From: Acidobacteriaceae bacterium
GTDB taxonomy: Bacteria; Acidobacteriota; Terriglobia; Bryobacterales; Bryobacteraceae
Assembly: GCA_019240405.1 (NCBI GenBank)
Contig: JAFAYL010000022.1
Location: forward strand, 1-64,000
Direction of reading: 5' to 3'
DNA: 64,000 nt
Shown here: one piece after another, positions 1-8,176 of the stretch
Position numbering within the stretch: the first letter of the stretch is position 1
How the letters are laid out: the number at the start of each line of letters is the position of its first letter
Notes under the pieces: generated by a model
Seen by the model: the letters and a program-made list of their open reading frames with translations, nothing else
The model's database searches: none
Told to the model about the DNA's origin: nothing
Program-made: the position numbers and the translations under genes

Positions 1-453
1 GTTGTCCGCGACATAGCAGCCTTCACCGTGCGCGACAGGTAACTTTAGGATCTGACCTTTCTCTGCGTTATGGGTGAATGGAGAGTTAGTTGTTATGACT
101 TCTAACGCGACGGAACGGCAAACAAATTTACGATTTGCATTGCGCACCAACGCGCCTGGCAGCAAGCCGGCTTCGGTGAGAATTTGAAAGCCGTTGCAAA
201 TTCCGAGGACGAGTCCACCGTCTCGCGCGAATCGCTTTACGGCGTTCATCACCGGAGAGAATTTCGCGATCGCGCCGCAGCGAAGGTAGTCTCCATAAGA
301 GAAGCCGCCGGGCAAAATGACGGCATCGACATCGCCGAGCGAGGCCGAGTCGTGCCAGATGAATTCAGCTTGATGATGGAGATTTTGGGAGACGGCAAAC
401 CAAGCGTCGTGATCGCAATTGCTCCCGGGAAATACGACAACGCCAACCTTCAT
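1..453 (-). CDS. purQ: Phosphoribosylformylglycinamidine synthase subunit PurQ (partial)
   Basis: Glutaminase subunit of FGAM synthase, which supplies ammonia for step four of cytosolic purine synthesis. The minus strand reads [16 protein letters not shown] and continues open to the window edge. Visible class I glutamine amidotransferase features are the N-terminal PGSNCD block, the [11 protein letters not shown] oxyanion region, and the nucleophile elbow GICNGFQ with catalytic Cys near residue 87. The first 151 codons are present; the part with the catalytic His and Glu (roughly 75 residues) lies outside the window. The ATG at 453 is followed directly by the conserved N-terminus, so the start is secure. 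It sits 24 nt downstream of the small Tudor-like gene on the same strand and may be cotranscribed with it. Confidence 0.93.
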   Translation of the reverse strand, partial: MKVGVVVFPGSNCDHDAWFAVSQNLHHQAEFIWHDSASLGDVDAVILPGGFSYGDYLRCGAIAKFSPVMNAVKRFARDGGLVLGICNGFQILTEAGLLPGALVRNANRKFVCRSVALEVITTNSPFTHNAEKGQILKLPVAHGEGCYVADN

Positions 454-477
454 CAGCGGGAAGGCAGGTTCACTTAG

Positions 478-717
478 TTAGGCAGCACCACCGACTGCTG
501 GAGCGGCTTTCTTGCGGCTAGCTCGCCGCTTTTCGACGGGCGGCTGCCGATCGCTTTTCTTCAAGGCTGGTAGAACGATGGAAGTGACGAACTTTTTTTC
601 ACCATGGTCATCGAATTTGATCACGAGATAATCGTCATTACACGCCAGCACAGAGCCGAGACCGAATTTTCCATGCTCGACTTGCGCTCCTTGAGCGAAA
701 GCCGGTTTGTTGGCCAT
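478..717 (-). CDS. Small protein resembling the PcrA/UvrD C-terminal Tudor-like domain
   Basis: A 79-residue protein. Residues about 8-55 have the pattern G-x-x-V-x-H-x-x-F-G-x-G-x-V, then D-x-L-x-I-x-F and G-x-K-K-F. This is the pattern of the Tudor-like domain at the C-terminus of PcrA/UvrD helicases, which in those enzymes contacts RNA polymerase. Here it stands alone with a lysine/arginine-rich tail (about residues 56-79) and no helicase. It is divergent from greA across a 113-bp gap and lies just upstream of purQ. Function unknown; an RNA polymerase-binding or DNA-associated role is inference from the fold resemblance. Confidence 0.7.
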   Translation of the reverse strand: MANKPAFAQGAQVEHGKFGLGSVLACNDDYLVIKFDDHGEKKFVTSIVLPALKKSDRQPPVEKRRASRKKAAPAVGGAA

Positions 718-830
718 GGTAAAAATTCCTCCTACGTTATTGTAACAATTACGTTTCCAATGCGTTAAATACGCAAGAAACTTCTTCCCTATAATGGATT
801 CAGCAAGGAACTAATAGATTCACCTAAAAC
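718..830. promoter_or_regulatory. Divergent promoter region with two short dyads
   Basis: Gap between the Tudor-like gene (left) and greA (right). It holds a good -10 hexamer TATAAT at 790-795 facing greA, with no convincing -35. Two perfect dyads are present: ATTGT-A-ACAAT at 739-749 and TGCGT-TAAAT-ACGCA at 761-775. The second lies where a -35 would be expected, so it could be an operator. No regulator is assigned. Confidence 0.45.
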
Positions 831-1304
831 ATGGACGACCTGAAGAAGAAGCTGCAAGAGGAGGTCTCCGCTCTCGAATACGAACTGCGCAATGAGCTGC
901 CAAAGGAGATTTTGAAGGCGCGGGCGCATGGCGATTTAAGCGAAAATGCCGAGTATCATGCGGCAAAAGAACGACAATCGTGGGTCACAGCGCGGTTGGG
1001 ACAACTGCAGGCGCGGCTGCGGGAGTTCGCGATGGTGGATATGTCGAAAATTCCGCGCGACCGGGTGGGATTGGGGTCGCAAGTAACGGTGCTCGACGTG
1101 AAAAAGGACGAGGAGCAGACGTACAGCTTGGTATTGAGCGAAGAGGCTGACGTGGCGAACGGAAAAATTTCCACGGGCTCGCCGATTGGGCGCGGCTTGT
1201 TAGGCAAGCAGGTTGGAGACACGGTAAAGATACAGATTCCCGACGGCACGAAGGAGCTGGAGATACTTAGCCTCACGACGATTCACGACTTAGCCGCCTC
1301 TTAG
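831..1304 (+). CDS. greA: Transcription elongation factor GreA
   Basis: Rescues backtracked RNA polymerase by stimulating cleavage of the extruded RNA 3' end. At 157 aa it matches the usual GreA length. The N-terminal coiled coil (about residues 1-75) carries the tip motif DLSENAEYHAAKE, with D35 and E38 as the acidic pair that coordinates the catalytic magnesium. The C-terminal FKBP-like domain ends in the usual GSPIGRGLLGK and VGDTVKI blocks. No strong Shine-Dalgarno precedes the ATG. The CDP-alcohol phosphatidyltransferase follows 10 nt later and is probably cotranscribed. Confidence 0.97.
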   Translation: MDDLKKKLQEEVSALEYELRNELPKEILKARAHGDLSENAEYHAAKERQSWVTARLGQLQARLREFAMVDMSKIPRDRVGLGSQVTVLDVKKDEEQTYSLVLSEEADVANGKISTGSPIGRGLLGKQVGDTVKIQIPDGTKELEILSLTTIHDLAAS

Positions 1305-1314
1305 ACGTATTGAG

Positions 1315-1959
1315 ATGACTTATACCCGCGCTATCGGCATTACTGCGGATCGAATCATCACGCTGATTGTCCGCGGGCTGGCGCTATCGAAGATCAATCC
1401 GAACGTACTGACCTTCTTCGGGCTGGTGATCAACATGGTGGCGGCGACATTTCTGGCGGTCGGAAGCTTCAGGACGGCGGGGTTCATTATCATTTTTGCC
1501 GGACTGTTCGACATGGTGGATGGCCGGGTGGCGCGCGAGACGAACCGGGTGACGCGCTTCGGAGCATTTTTTGATTCGGTGCTCGACCGGTATTCGGATG
1601 TGGCTTTGCTGGTTGGGCTGCTTGTGTACTACGGAACGATAAACCGGCCATCATACGTGGTGTTGACTGCGATCGTGATGGCAGCTTCGGTGATGATCAG
1701 CTACACGCGCACGCGAGCGGAAAACATCATTCCAACTTGTAAGGTGGGCTTTCTCGAGAGACCGGAACGTGTGGTTCTGCTGATCATCGGCGCGCTATTC
1801 GATCGCATGGCGCCGGTGCTGTGGGTGATTGCAGTGCTCGGGAATTTGACTGTCGCGCACCGCATGGTGTTCACGTATCAGGAAGCGAAGCGGCTTGAAG
1901 ACGCGCAGTTGCGAGCACGAACAGTTGCGGCGCGGAGCGGAAAGAGCACGGGCGGATAG
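1315..1959 (+). CDS. CDP-alcohol phosphatidyltransferase family protein
   Basis: Integral membrane enzyme that transfers a phosphatidyl group from CDP-diacylglycerol to an alcohol acceptor. The family signature D-x2-D-G-x2-A-R-x8-G-x3-D-x3-D is complete at about residues 66-91 (DMVDGRVAR ... GAFFDSVLD), so the two-metal active site is intact. Several hydrophobic helices flank it. At 214 aa it resembles PgsA or phosphatidylinositol phosphate synthase-like members; the acceptor (glycerol phosphate, inositol phosphate or other) cannot be read from sequence. It lies 10 nt after greA and is convergent with acpS. Confidence 0.87.
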   Translation: MTYTRAIGITADRIITLIVRGLALSKINPNVLTFFGLVINMVAATFLAVGSFRTAGFIIIFAGLFDMVDGRVARETNRVTRFGAFFDSVLDRYSDVALLVGLLVYYGTINRPSYVVLTAIVMAASVMISYTRTRAENIIPTCKVGFLERPERVVLLIIGALFDRMAPVLWVIAVLGNLTVAHRMVFTYQEAKRLEDAQLRARTVAARSGKSTGG

Positions 1960-1966
1960 CCGCGGC

Positions 1967-2344
1967 TTATTTCTCAAGAATCACCACGGCAAATGCGGTT
2001 TCGGAGGTGTGAGTAAGCGAAATGGAAATGCGCTCGACACCCATGCCGTTCGCAATCTGAAGCGCGACACCGCTGAAAACAAGAGTGGGACGCCCTGAGG
2101 CTTCATTGACCACTTCGAAATCTTTCCACGTGATCCCGCTGCGCCAACCAGTGCCAAGGGCTTTCATGGCTGCTTCTTTGGCAGCGAACCGAGCAGCGAA
2201 TCGCTCGGCTGAATTGGCTTTGCTGAGGGAGTAGGAACGCTCGCGATCGGTGTAAATGCGGCTCAAGAAACGATCTCCGTATTGCGCGATACTTTGACGG
2301 ATGCGTTCGACATGCACCAGATCGCTGCCAATACCGAGGATCAT
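1967..2344 (-). CDS. acpS: Holo-[acyl-carrier-protein] synthase AcpS
   Basis: Transfers 4'-phosphopantetheine from CoA to apo-ACP, activating it for fatty acid synthesis. At 125 aa it is the normal size. It starts MILGIGSDLVHVERI with the Mg-binding Asp at residue 8, and carries the second family block F-A-A-K-E-A-x-x-K-A-L-G-T-G around residues 53-66. The C-terminus (SISLTHTSETAFAVVILE) is typical. It is convergent with the phosphatidyltransferase (7-nt gap) and divergent from cbiM. Confidence 0.96.
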   Translation of the reverse strand: MILGIGSDLVHVERIRQSIAQYGDRFLSRIYTDRERSYSLSKANSAERFAARFAAKEAAMKALGTGWRSGITWKDFEVVNEASGRPTLVFSGVALQIANGMGVERISISLTHTSETAFAVVILEK

Positions 2345-2405
2345 TTTCGGGGCACCTTAATCCGAAACTTCATAGTTCACGTATTGATGAGAGAATAATA
2401 ATCCG

Positions 2406-3350
2406 ATGCACATTCCGGATAATTTTCTCTCGACTCCGGTTTGGGCGACTCTCGACGGCATAGCGATTCCCGCGGTTGCGATTGTTTCGCGCCAGGCGCA
2501 ACGCGCAACGGAGAGCAACCGTTTGCCGCTGCTCGGCGTGATGGGCGCTTTTGTGTTCGCGGCGCAGATGATCAACTTTCCCGTAGGGCTGGGGACGAGC
2601 GGGCATCTGGTTGGTGGGACCTTGCTCGCCTGCGTGTTGGGACCATGGGCTGCGGCGCTGGTTATAACCGCGATTCTCATCGTGCAAGCACTCATTTTCC
2701 AAGATGGGGGCGTGCTGGCTTTGGGAGCGAATGTCATCAACATGGCGCTGATCGGAGTGGTGTTTGGGTATTTGCCCGCGCGGGCGCTGTCTCGGACGAA
2801 GTGGAAGGGAGTAGGCGTGTTTCTCGGCGGAACTTGTTCCGTGCTGGTGAGCGGGGTCTTGGCCTTATCTGAGCTGCTGCTTTCCGGCATTCGCATGTCG
2901 AGCCCTCTCGTAGCCGTGTCCCTTGGCTTGTTTGCGGTGAATGCGGTTTTAGAAGGCGGCATTACGGTTTCTGTCTTAGGCGCGATGGAGCGACTGGATC
3001 CGAGCGCGGCACGCGGATTGATTAGCGACCGCAAGGGGACGGGAAACGCGAGGTTGCTCTGGCCAAAGCTCGTTGTTTCCGCAGGGTTGGCCGCAGTGAC
3101 GCTGGCAGGCCTTGGCATCATGGTGGCTTCGACGCTTCCGGACGGAGTACAGCATTTGGGGCAAAAGATCGGGCTGCCTCTTGCCGCGCCCCCAACCTTG
3201 CATTCGCCTTTGCGTGATTACAATATTCAGGCGCTTGGGAGTAACTGGATCAGTAGAGCGGGCGCAGGACTTATAGGTCTTGTTCTCGTTTATCTTATTT
3301 GCGCGCTGGGCAGCCATCTTCTAGGACGGACGCGCAGATCCTATTCTTAG
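2406..3350 (+). CDS. cbiM: Cobalt/nickel ECF transporter CbiM with fused CbiN-like domain
   Basis: Substrate-specificity (S) component of an energy-coupling-factor importer for Co2+ or Ni2+. The N-terminus MHIPDNFL keeps His2, whose amino-terminal ligand group forms the metal site in CbiM/NikM. Multiple membrane helices fill residues 1-230. Residues about 230-314 add a transmembrane helix, the motif PDGVQ (related to PDGLE) and a last helix, a CbiN/PDGLE-type extension fused to CbiM. It heads cbiM-cbiQ-cbiO. Only 61 nt separate it from divergent acpS, too little for a cobalamin riboswitch. Cobalt versus nickel is not resolved. Confidence 0.92.
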   Translation: MHIPDNFLSTPVWATLDGIAIPAVAIVSRQAQRATESNRLPLLGVMGAFVFAAQMINFPVGLGTSGHLVGGTLLACVLGPWAAALVITAILIVQALIFQDGGVLALGANVINMALIGVVFGYLPARALSRTKWKGVGVFLGGTCSVLVSGVLALSELLLSGIRMSSPLVAVSLGLFAVNAVLEGGITVSVLGAMERLDPSAARGLISDRKGTGNARLLWPKLVVSAGLAAVTLAGLGIMVASTLPDGVQHLGQKIGLPLAAPPTLHSPLRDYNIQALGSNWISRAGAGLIGLVLVYLICALGSHLLGRTRRSYS

Positions 3351-3370
3351 CTGAACTTATTGGAGCATGA

Positions 3371-4072
3371 TTGCGACACGCTAGCTTTGCGCAGTGGAGT
3401 AACCAAAGCAGCGTGATTCACCAGCTTGACGCGCGCGTTAAGCTGGTGCTGCTGATAACGTTTGTTGTTTCAGTAGCGCTGCTTCGGGAGCATTCGCAGG
3501 TTCAGCTCGCGATCTGCTTCACATTTCTTCTTGGTGTGGCGTGGGCCGCGCGGCTTCCGTTCTTCCGGGTTCTGAGCGTCTCCTTGCTTGTGCTTCCAGT
3601 GATTGGAGTGTTTGCCTTAATCGTGTACTTGTCCGGAGATCACGCGCGGGCGTGGACCATTCTGGCTAGAAGTTATCTTTCTGGATTCAGCGTGATAGTT
3701 GCGGTATCGACCACGCCGTTACCTCAGCTGCTCTCAGCAGCTCGGTTTTTTCGCATTCCGAGAATGCTTGTGGAGGTTGCGGGATTGATCTACCGCTACC
3801 TGTTTGTGATAACCGGTGAAGCGCAACAGATGCAAATTGCATTCGGCGCACGGGCTGGGCGGCCGGGTCTACGCGCGATCAAGGCATCTTCGGGGATGAT
3901 TGCCGTTCTTTTTAGCCGATCGTACGAAAAAGCTGCGATGGTCCACAATGCCATGTGCGCGCGTGGATTCGCAGGAGAGTTGACGCGAATGGAATTTGCT
4001 TCGCTTCGAACTATTGATCTGGCACTTATCACGGGCGGCCTAGCGCTGGAGCTAGCGTTACACTTCGCCTAA
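3371..4072 (+). CDS. cbiQ: Energy-coupling factor transmembrane protein CbiQ (EcfT)
   Basis: Membrane coupling subunit linking the ATPase to the S component. It has hydrophobic helices through residues 25-140, then the coupling-helix signature A-M-C-A-R-G-F near residue 193, matching the A-R-G motif by which EcfT proteins dock into the ATPases. It opens with a TTG start (MRHASFAQWSNQSSVIHQLDARVKL); the D-x-R-x-K block near residues 20-25 is typical of the family N-terminus. It lies 20 nt after cbiM and 27 nt before cbiO. At 233 aa the length is normal. Confidence 0.92.
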   Translation: MRHASFAQWSNQSSVIHQLDARVKLVLLITFVVSVALLREHSQVQLAICFTFLLGVAWAARLPFFRVLSVSLLVLPVIGVFALIVYLSGDHARAWTILARSYLSGFSVIVAVSTTPLPQLLSAARFFRIPRMLVEVAGLIYRYLFVITGEAQQMQIAFGARAGRPGLRAIKASSGMIAVLFSRSYEKAAMVHNAMCARGFAGELTRMEFASLRTIDLALITGGLALELALHFA

Positions 4073-4099
4073 CTTACGCGAAGCCTCTTACAAACGGGT

Positions 4100-4792
4100 A
4101 TGCTGATTGACATCAGGAAGCTAAGTTATGAGCATCCCGGCGGGACGAGGGCTTTGGATTGTGTGTCACTCCAGGTGCAGGATGGAGAAAACTTAGTGTT
4201 ACTGGGGCCGAATGGCTCAGGGAAAACAACTTTATTGCTTCACCTGAACGGGACTTTAAGAGGCTCGGGCAGCGTTCGCGTCACAGATTTAGAGATCAAT
4301 AAGGCTAATATGCCCGAGATACGGCGGCGAGTGGGTATTGTATTTCAAAACGCTGACGAGCAATTGTTCATGCCGACGGTTTTAGATGATGTGATGTTCG
4401 GACCTTTAAATTTAGGACGGAGCGCGGTTGAGGCTGAGGATCGCGCGCGACGGGTGCTGGGTGAGGTCGGGATCTCCGGCGATCTGCTGCGGCGGCCGCC
4501 GTATCATTTAAGCGCCGGCGAAAAGCGCCGCGTAGCGTTGGCCGGGGTACTAGCGATGGAGCCTCGGCTTTTGCTTTTGGATGAGCCGACAACCTCCCTA
4601 GATCCGACGGGACAACGCGCACTGCTCGATTTGCTTAAGGAGCTGCCCCAACCGAAGGTGATTGCGACTCACGACATCCACTTCGCGGCGGCGCTCAGTA
4701 AGCGAGCCGCGTTTCTAGAGAGCGGACGTTTTGTGGCGGATGGCGAGCTTCGGGAAATTGTTCAGCGATTCGATTGGAATCCCTATGCGTGA
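4100..4792 (+). CDS. cbiO: Energy-coupling factor ATPase CbiO
   Basis: ATP-hydrolysing subunit of the Co/Ni importer. All ABC motifs are present: Walker A GPNGSGKTT near residue 35, Q-loop VFQNADEQLF, signature LSAGEKRRVALAG, Walker B LLLLDEPT and the switch His in ATHDIHFA. At 230 aa it is slightly short but complete. Only one ATPase gene is present, so it presumably acts as a homodimer as in other CbiO systems. Its last 10 bp overlap the end of a convergent small gene. Confidence 0.95.
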   Translation: MLIDIRKLSYEHPGGTRALDCVSLQVQDGENLVLLGPNGSGKTTLLLHLNGTLRGSGSVRVTDLEINKANMPEIRRRVGIVFQNADEQLFMPTVLDDVMFGPLNLGRSAVEAEDRARRVLGEVGISGDLLRRPPYHLSAGEKRRVALAGVLAMEPRLLLLDEPTTSLDPTGQRALLDLLKELPQPKVIATHDIHFAAALSKRAAFLESGRFVADGELREIVQRFDWNPYA

Positions 4793-5064
4793 CTCTTGCG
4801 AAAAGCTGCCCAGCGCTTCTTTTGCGCGGCCGCAATTCTCTTGCGAGCTTCAGCGCTAAGCGTGCGCTTTTTCCGGCTTTGACCGCCAGTTCGTCCCGAC
4901 GCGTTGGATTCAGAGCCGCTGGACCTAGCGGTTCTTCCTGAACGGCCGCCCATCATGGCGCGGACCTGGTTGATCTGTTCGTCTAATTTTTGCCGCTGCG
5001 CTTCCAATCCTTGAAGAGCGGCTTGAAGAATCTCTCTATTGGGCGCCGAGGATGATCTTGGCAT
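4783..5064 (-). CDS. Small basic hypothetical protein with N-terminal coiled coil
   Basis: A 93-residue protein I cannot assign. Residues 10-42 (QAALQGLEAQRQKLDEQINQ and following) look like a coiled coil. The middle is Ser/Gly/Arg-rich and probably disordered. The tail R-T-L-S-A-E-A-R-K-R-I-A-A-A-Q-K-K-R-W is basic and amphipathic, suggesting nucleic-acid contact. Similar S-x-E-x-R-x-R-I-x-x-A-Q-x-x-R-W tails occur in short acidobacterial proteins. The 3' end overlaps cbiO tail-to-tail by 10 bp. Confidence 0.65.
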   Translation of the reverse strand: MPRSSSAPNREILQAALQGLEAQRQKLDEQINQVRAMMGGRSGRTARSSGSESNASGRTGGQSRKKRTLSAEARKRIAAAQKKRWAAFRKSHA

Positions 5065-5124
5065 AAGAGTTAGTAACTCATAGTAACACAGAAAGTAGTA
5101 TTTACGTATGCCGCCAGGGTAAAG

Positions 5125-5568
5125 TTACCCTTCGGTGTAGCACATGAGGGTAACAGGACCGTCATTTACTAGGCGAACCTCCATATGGGCCTGGAAAACG
5201 CCTGTAGAAACCGATATTCCGAAGTCGCGGCATATTGTGACGAAGTACTCGTACAAAGGTTCGGCTATCTCAGGTCTCGCGGCCTCCGAGTAGGATGGCC
5301 TGTTTCCTTTGGATGTTTCTCCGTATAGCGTAAACTGTGGTACCACAAGAAGCTCGCCAGAGATATCGGCTAAACTCCGGTTCATTTTACCGACATCATC
5401 CGGAAAAATACGTAACTGAATGACTTTCCGGGCGAGAAGCTCGGCGCGATCACGCGTGTCGTCGAACTTTATGCCCAATAAGACGAGTAAGCCGCGTTTG
5501 ATCTGACCGGCGAGGGAGCGGTCGACAAAGACGCTTGCTTCCGAGACCCTTTGTACCAACGCGCGCAT
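5125..5568 (-). CDS. dtd: D-aminoacyl-tRNA deacylase
   Basis: Cytosolic proofreading enzyme that hydrolyses D-amino acids (and glycine mischarged on tRNA-Ala) from tRNA. At 147 aa it has the standard Dtd length. It begins MRALVQRVSEASV, a near-invariant family start. The two active-site signatures are the S-Q-x-x-P motif variant VPQFTLYG near residue 77 and NxGPVT (NDGPVT) near residue 136. The N-terminal ATG at 5566-5568 is unambiguous. Confidence 0.96.
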   Translation of the reverse strand: MRALVQRVSEASVFVDRSLAGQIKRGLLVLLGIKFDDTRDRAELLARKVIQLRIFPDDVGKMNRSLADISGELLVVPQFTLYGETSKGNRPSYSEAARPEIAEPLYEYFVTICRDFGISVSTGVFQAHMEVRLVNDGPVTLMCYTEG

Positions 5569-5692
5569 AAACCCATTTCGATACGGAGAGTGGTGAAAGT
5601 ACGATATATTCGCGGCCTCCGGACTACTAATTTTAAGATCGCAGCACGCGGCCAGGATTGGTGCGCTTAGATATCCGACTTCTGAGTATGGC

Positions 5693-6838
5693 TTGACTTC
5701 CTCTATCTTTTTCTGGCAAATCGTGTTCTGGATTGGGGTTGCTATCCCGATCTACACATACCTGGGATATCCCGTCACATTGTTAGCGCTAAGGCGCGTG
5801 CTTCACCGGACCGTGCAGAAACGCGACATTACTCCGCGCGTGTCGCTGATCATACCTGGATTTAATGAGAGCTCGAATATAGAGCGGAAGATTCGGAATT
5901 CGTTAGAGCTTGATTATCCGCCGGACCGGATCGAGATTGTTATTGCCTGCGATGGATCAAAGGACGATACGCCGCAGCGGGCAGAGCGCATGGCGGAATC
6001 GGCAGAAGCTGAGGGGCGAGTTCGCGTGCTCAACTTTCCGATTAATCGCGGGAAGATCGTGACTCTGAATGCGGCGGTTGAGGAAGTTCGCGGAGAGATC
6101 ATCGTCTTCTCCGATGCATCAGCGATTTTGAATCGAGATGCGATTCGCGTGCTGGTGCGCAGCTTCGCAGACCCGAGCGTGGGATCGGTGAGCGGCAAAT
6201 ATACGGTGATTAAGCCGCATGAGGTGGCTATTGGTACTTCAGAGGATTTTTACTGGCGATACGAAACGTTTCTGAAGACACAAGAAGCGGAGCTGTCATC
6301 TGCGCTGGGGGGCCACGGCCATTTGCATGCGATTCGCGCCGAGCTGTATCCGTATCCGCCGGCAGGGACGATTAACGACGATTACATCATTCATGCGTCG
6401 GTAATTGCGAAAGGCTGGCGGGCTGTGTATGAACCTGAGGCCGTGATCCGCGAAGAGGCACACGAGATGACAGGATTCCGGCGACGGGTTCGGATCATGG
6501 CCGGCAATATTCAGCAGTTGCGGGAAATTCGAGCGTTGCTTCGACCGCTCCGGCCGTTGCCTTTATTTTTCTTTCTGTGTCATAAGGCTCTCCGTTTATT
6601 GGTTCCGTTCGCGATGATCGCGGCCTTCACAGCTAACTTGTTTCTGCTTGGAGAACGCGCATATCAAGCGAGTTTTGTTGCCCAAGTTGGGGTTTATCTC
6701 CTCGCAGGCGCGGGAGCGATGATTCGATTACGGCCGAAGTTCCTGATGCTGCCTTATTATTTTTCGATGATCAACGCGGCGATGTTTCTCGGCACATATC
6801 ACGCCATGACGGGACTGCGAGGCATGCGCTGGAAGTGA
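5693..6838 (+). CDS. Membrane-associated family 2 glycosyltransferase
   Basis: GT-A fold processive-type glycosyltransferase. An N-terminal membrane helix (residues 1-30) precedes the catalytic domain (about 50-280). Visible motifs are VSLIIPGFNES, the nucleotide-sugar block IACDGSKDDT, the metal-binding VFSDASA and a later INDDYI acidic block. Three hydrophobic segments follow at about 300-375. The layout resembles exopolysaccharide or poly-N-acetylglucosamine synthases of the BcsA/PgaC type, but without the Q-x-x-R-W motif, so the product is uncertain. The start is a TTG at 5693; an ATG five bases earlier runs straight into a stop. Confidence 0.85.
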   Translation: MTSSIFFWQIVFWIGVAIPIYTYLGYPVTLLALRRVLHRTVQKRDITPRVSLIIPGFNESSNIERKIRNSLELDYPPDRIEIVIACDGSKDDTPQRAERMAESAEAEGRVRVLNFPINRGKIVTLNAAVEEVRGEIIVFSDASAILNRDAIRVLVRSFADPSVGSVSGKYTVIKPHEVAIGTSEDFYWRYETFLKTQEAELSSALGGHGHLHAIRAELYPYPPAGTINDDYIIHASVIAKGWRAVYEPEAVIREEAHEMTGFRRRVRIMAGNIQQLREIRALLRPLRPLPLFFFLCHKALRLLVPFAMIAAFTANLFLLGERAYQASFVAQVGVYLLAGAGAMIRLRPKFLMLPYYFSMINAAMFLGTYHAMTGLRGMRWK

Positions 6839-6889
6839 GTTCACACGCGACATGGAGGTTAGCCGTGGACGTGCGCCGATTTATACGCT

Positions 6890-7512
6890 TCAAGCGGCCC
6901 ATTTTTTGTCGTAATACGTGTGGTTATAGATGGCCATCTTCTTGCTCACCTCGGCGGCGTGACGCTCGACGTCTTCAGTTGAAAATTCGAACCCAAATTC
7001 GGCAGCATCGAACACCTCTCCGGCTTTTTGGGCCTGATAATAAAGCTGCCGGGCTTGCGTCATCTGATTCTCACGGCGTTGCTTACGCTCGTGTTGCAGC
7101 TTCTGTAGCTCGGCTTGATCTTTTTCGCGCTGCTTGCGCAGGCGGGCTTCCTGAATGCTCAGTTGTTGAGGTCTTTTCGATAGGTGAGGAAGACTTGCGC
7201 TTCGATCAGCGAGGCGCGGACCTGCGGATCTTCTTCGTGCTCGAACTGTTTGGCGAGCGCGAGGCGGCCGATGGCGTAGATGCCCATTTCGGGTGATGGG
7301 ATGCGGAGCAAGCGCCATTCGGTGTCGGCGAGGGATTGCGTGAGAGCAGATTCTTCATCGCCGGCCGGCTTGTATTGATGGAAGAAGCGCTGAACGTGCT
7401 TCTGGTAGGCCGCGGCATCGTCGCTTGGCAGCAAGACGGTGCGCCCGGTGAGCCCAGTTTTGACGGCGTTCAAGTTGTGCTTGTCAAATTCTGCAAATTG
7501 GAGGTGAGTCAT
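6890..7512 (-). pseudogene. Conserved acidobacterial hypothetical gene, C-terminal part, frameshifted
   Basis: The minus strand from about 7476 encodes NAVKTGLTGRTVLLPSDD onward to TYRKDLNN, where a stop at 7159-7161 ends the frame. The next frame continues with LSIQEARLRKQREKDQAELQ and runs to a stop at 6890. Together they form one helical, Lys/Glu/Gln-rich protein of a type common in Acidobacteria (N-terminus N-A-Q-L-S-T-G-P-K-T-x-E-G-K). One frameshift near 7160 breaks it. Its N-terminus lies about 620 bp away at 8103-8176, beyond the transposase remnant. Function of the family is unknown. Confidence 0.75.
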
Positions 7513-7539
7513 TTCAGCCTTTATGAGCCTGGATGGGGT

Positions 7540-7575
7540 CCAGGGCAAGGGCGGCAATTGAGTATCTTGCCCTGG
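7540..7575. terminator. Perfect 10-bp inverted repeat at transposase 3' end
   Basis: CCAGGGCAAG at 7540-7549 is repeated inverted as CTTGCCCTGG at 7566-7575 with a 16-nt loop. It lies 20 nt past the stop of the IS256-type transposase remnant. It could be the element's terminator or part of its end; no T-run follows on the minus strand. Confidence 0.4.
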
Positions 7576-7594
7576 GGCAGCAATGTAGAGACCT

Positions 7595-8097
7595 TCACGC
7601 CGCATCTCCCAGTTTTCGTAATAGCTCTTTCTTCTGCTCCCGCAGGGGTTCCATGTTCAGGTACTGCATGGCTTCAATCCAGTTTTCGTGGGTTTCGATG
7701 GCCAGTGCGCGAATCAGCCGCAGGCAAGCGGCCGCATGGGGAAAAATGCGCACGACCAGAGTTCGCCGCTTGATCTCTTCCATGAGCCGCTCCAGCATGT
7801 TCGTCGATTTTAGATTTTTATGATGTTGTCGCGGCAGACGATAGAAGCTAAGGTCTCCTCGATGTTGGCTTCCACCCAGGCGCACCGCTTGGCATAGCGC
7901 TTGCCCCATTTCGTGAGCCAAGCAGCCAAGTCCTGCCGTGCTTCCTGCGCGTCTCGACGATCATAGATCCAGCGCAGCTCTTGCAAGCAATCATCGTCCG
8001 CTTTGCGTGGCAGGTAATCGAGTGCGTTCCGCAGAAAATGCACGTAGCAGCGCTGCCAGACCGCTTCGGGCAGCACTTCTTGAAATCGCACGACGAA
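7595..8097 (-). pseudogene. IS256-family (Mutator-type) transposase, C-terminal remnant
   Basis: The minus strand opens in RFQEVLPEAVWQRCYVHFLR, the core block of IS256-type DDE transposases, and runs through NALDYLPRK and YDRRDAQEARQDL. Near 7848 the frame shifts by one base; the second frame continues with SFYRLPRQHHKNLKSTNMLE, containing the catalytic Glu region (N-x-x-E), then RRTLVVRIFPHAAACLRLI, and stops at 7595. The first ~250 residues, including both catalytic Asp residues, are missing. It is therefore a dead fragment. It lies inside the conserved hypothetical gene and interrupts it. Confidence 0.85.
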
Positions 8098-8102
8098 GAT
8101 TT

Positions 8103-8176
8103 GGCTTTACCTTCCGACGTTTTCGGACCGGTGGAGAGCTGAGCGTTGGCGCCGTTAGCTTGGATTTGTGTGACCC
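8103..8176 (-). pseudogene. N-terminal fragment of the split conserved hypothetical gene
   Basis: The minus strand encodes TQIQANGANAQLSTGPKTSE followed by GKAKSS, the characteristic start of the acidobacterial hypothetical protein whose remainder lies at 6890-7476. The initiator Met is replaced by Val (GTC), and the reading frame runs directly into transposase sequence after KSS. Split position and residues fit a single original gene: KSS here joins NAVKTGLTG there. Confidence 0.7.

Noticed and set aside
2345-2405. Possible cobalamin riboswitch before cbiM
   Set aside because: Only about 61 bp separate acpS and cbiM, too short for the aptamer, and no B12-box sequence is visible.
2357-3121. 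Minus-strand 254-residue frame over cbiM
   Set aside because: Antisense to a well-defined membrane protein; the translation has no motif and is Pro/Thr/Ser-rich as expected from the opposite strand.
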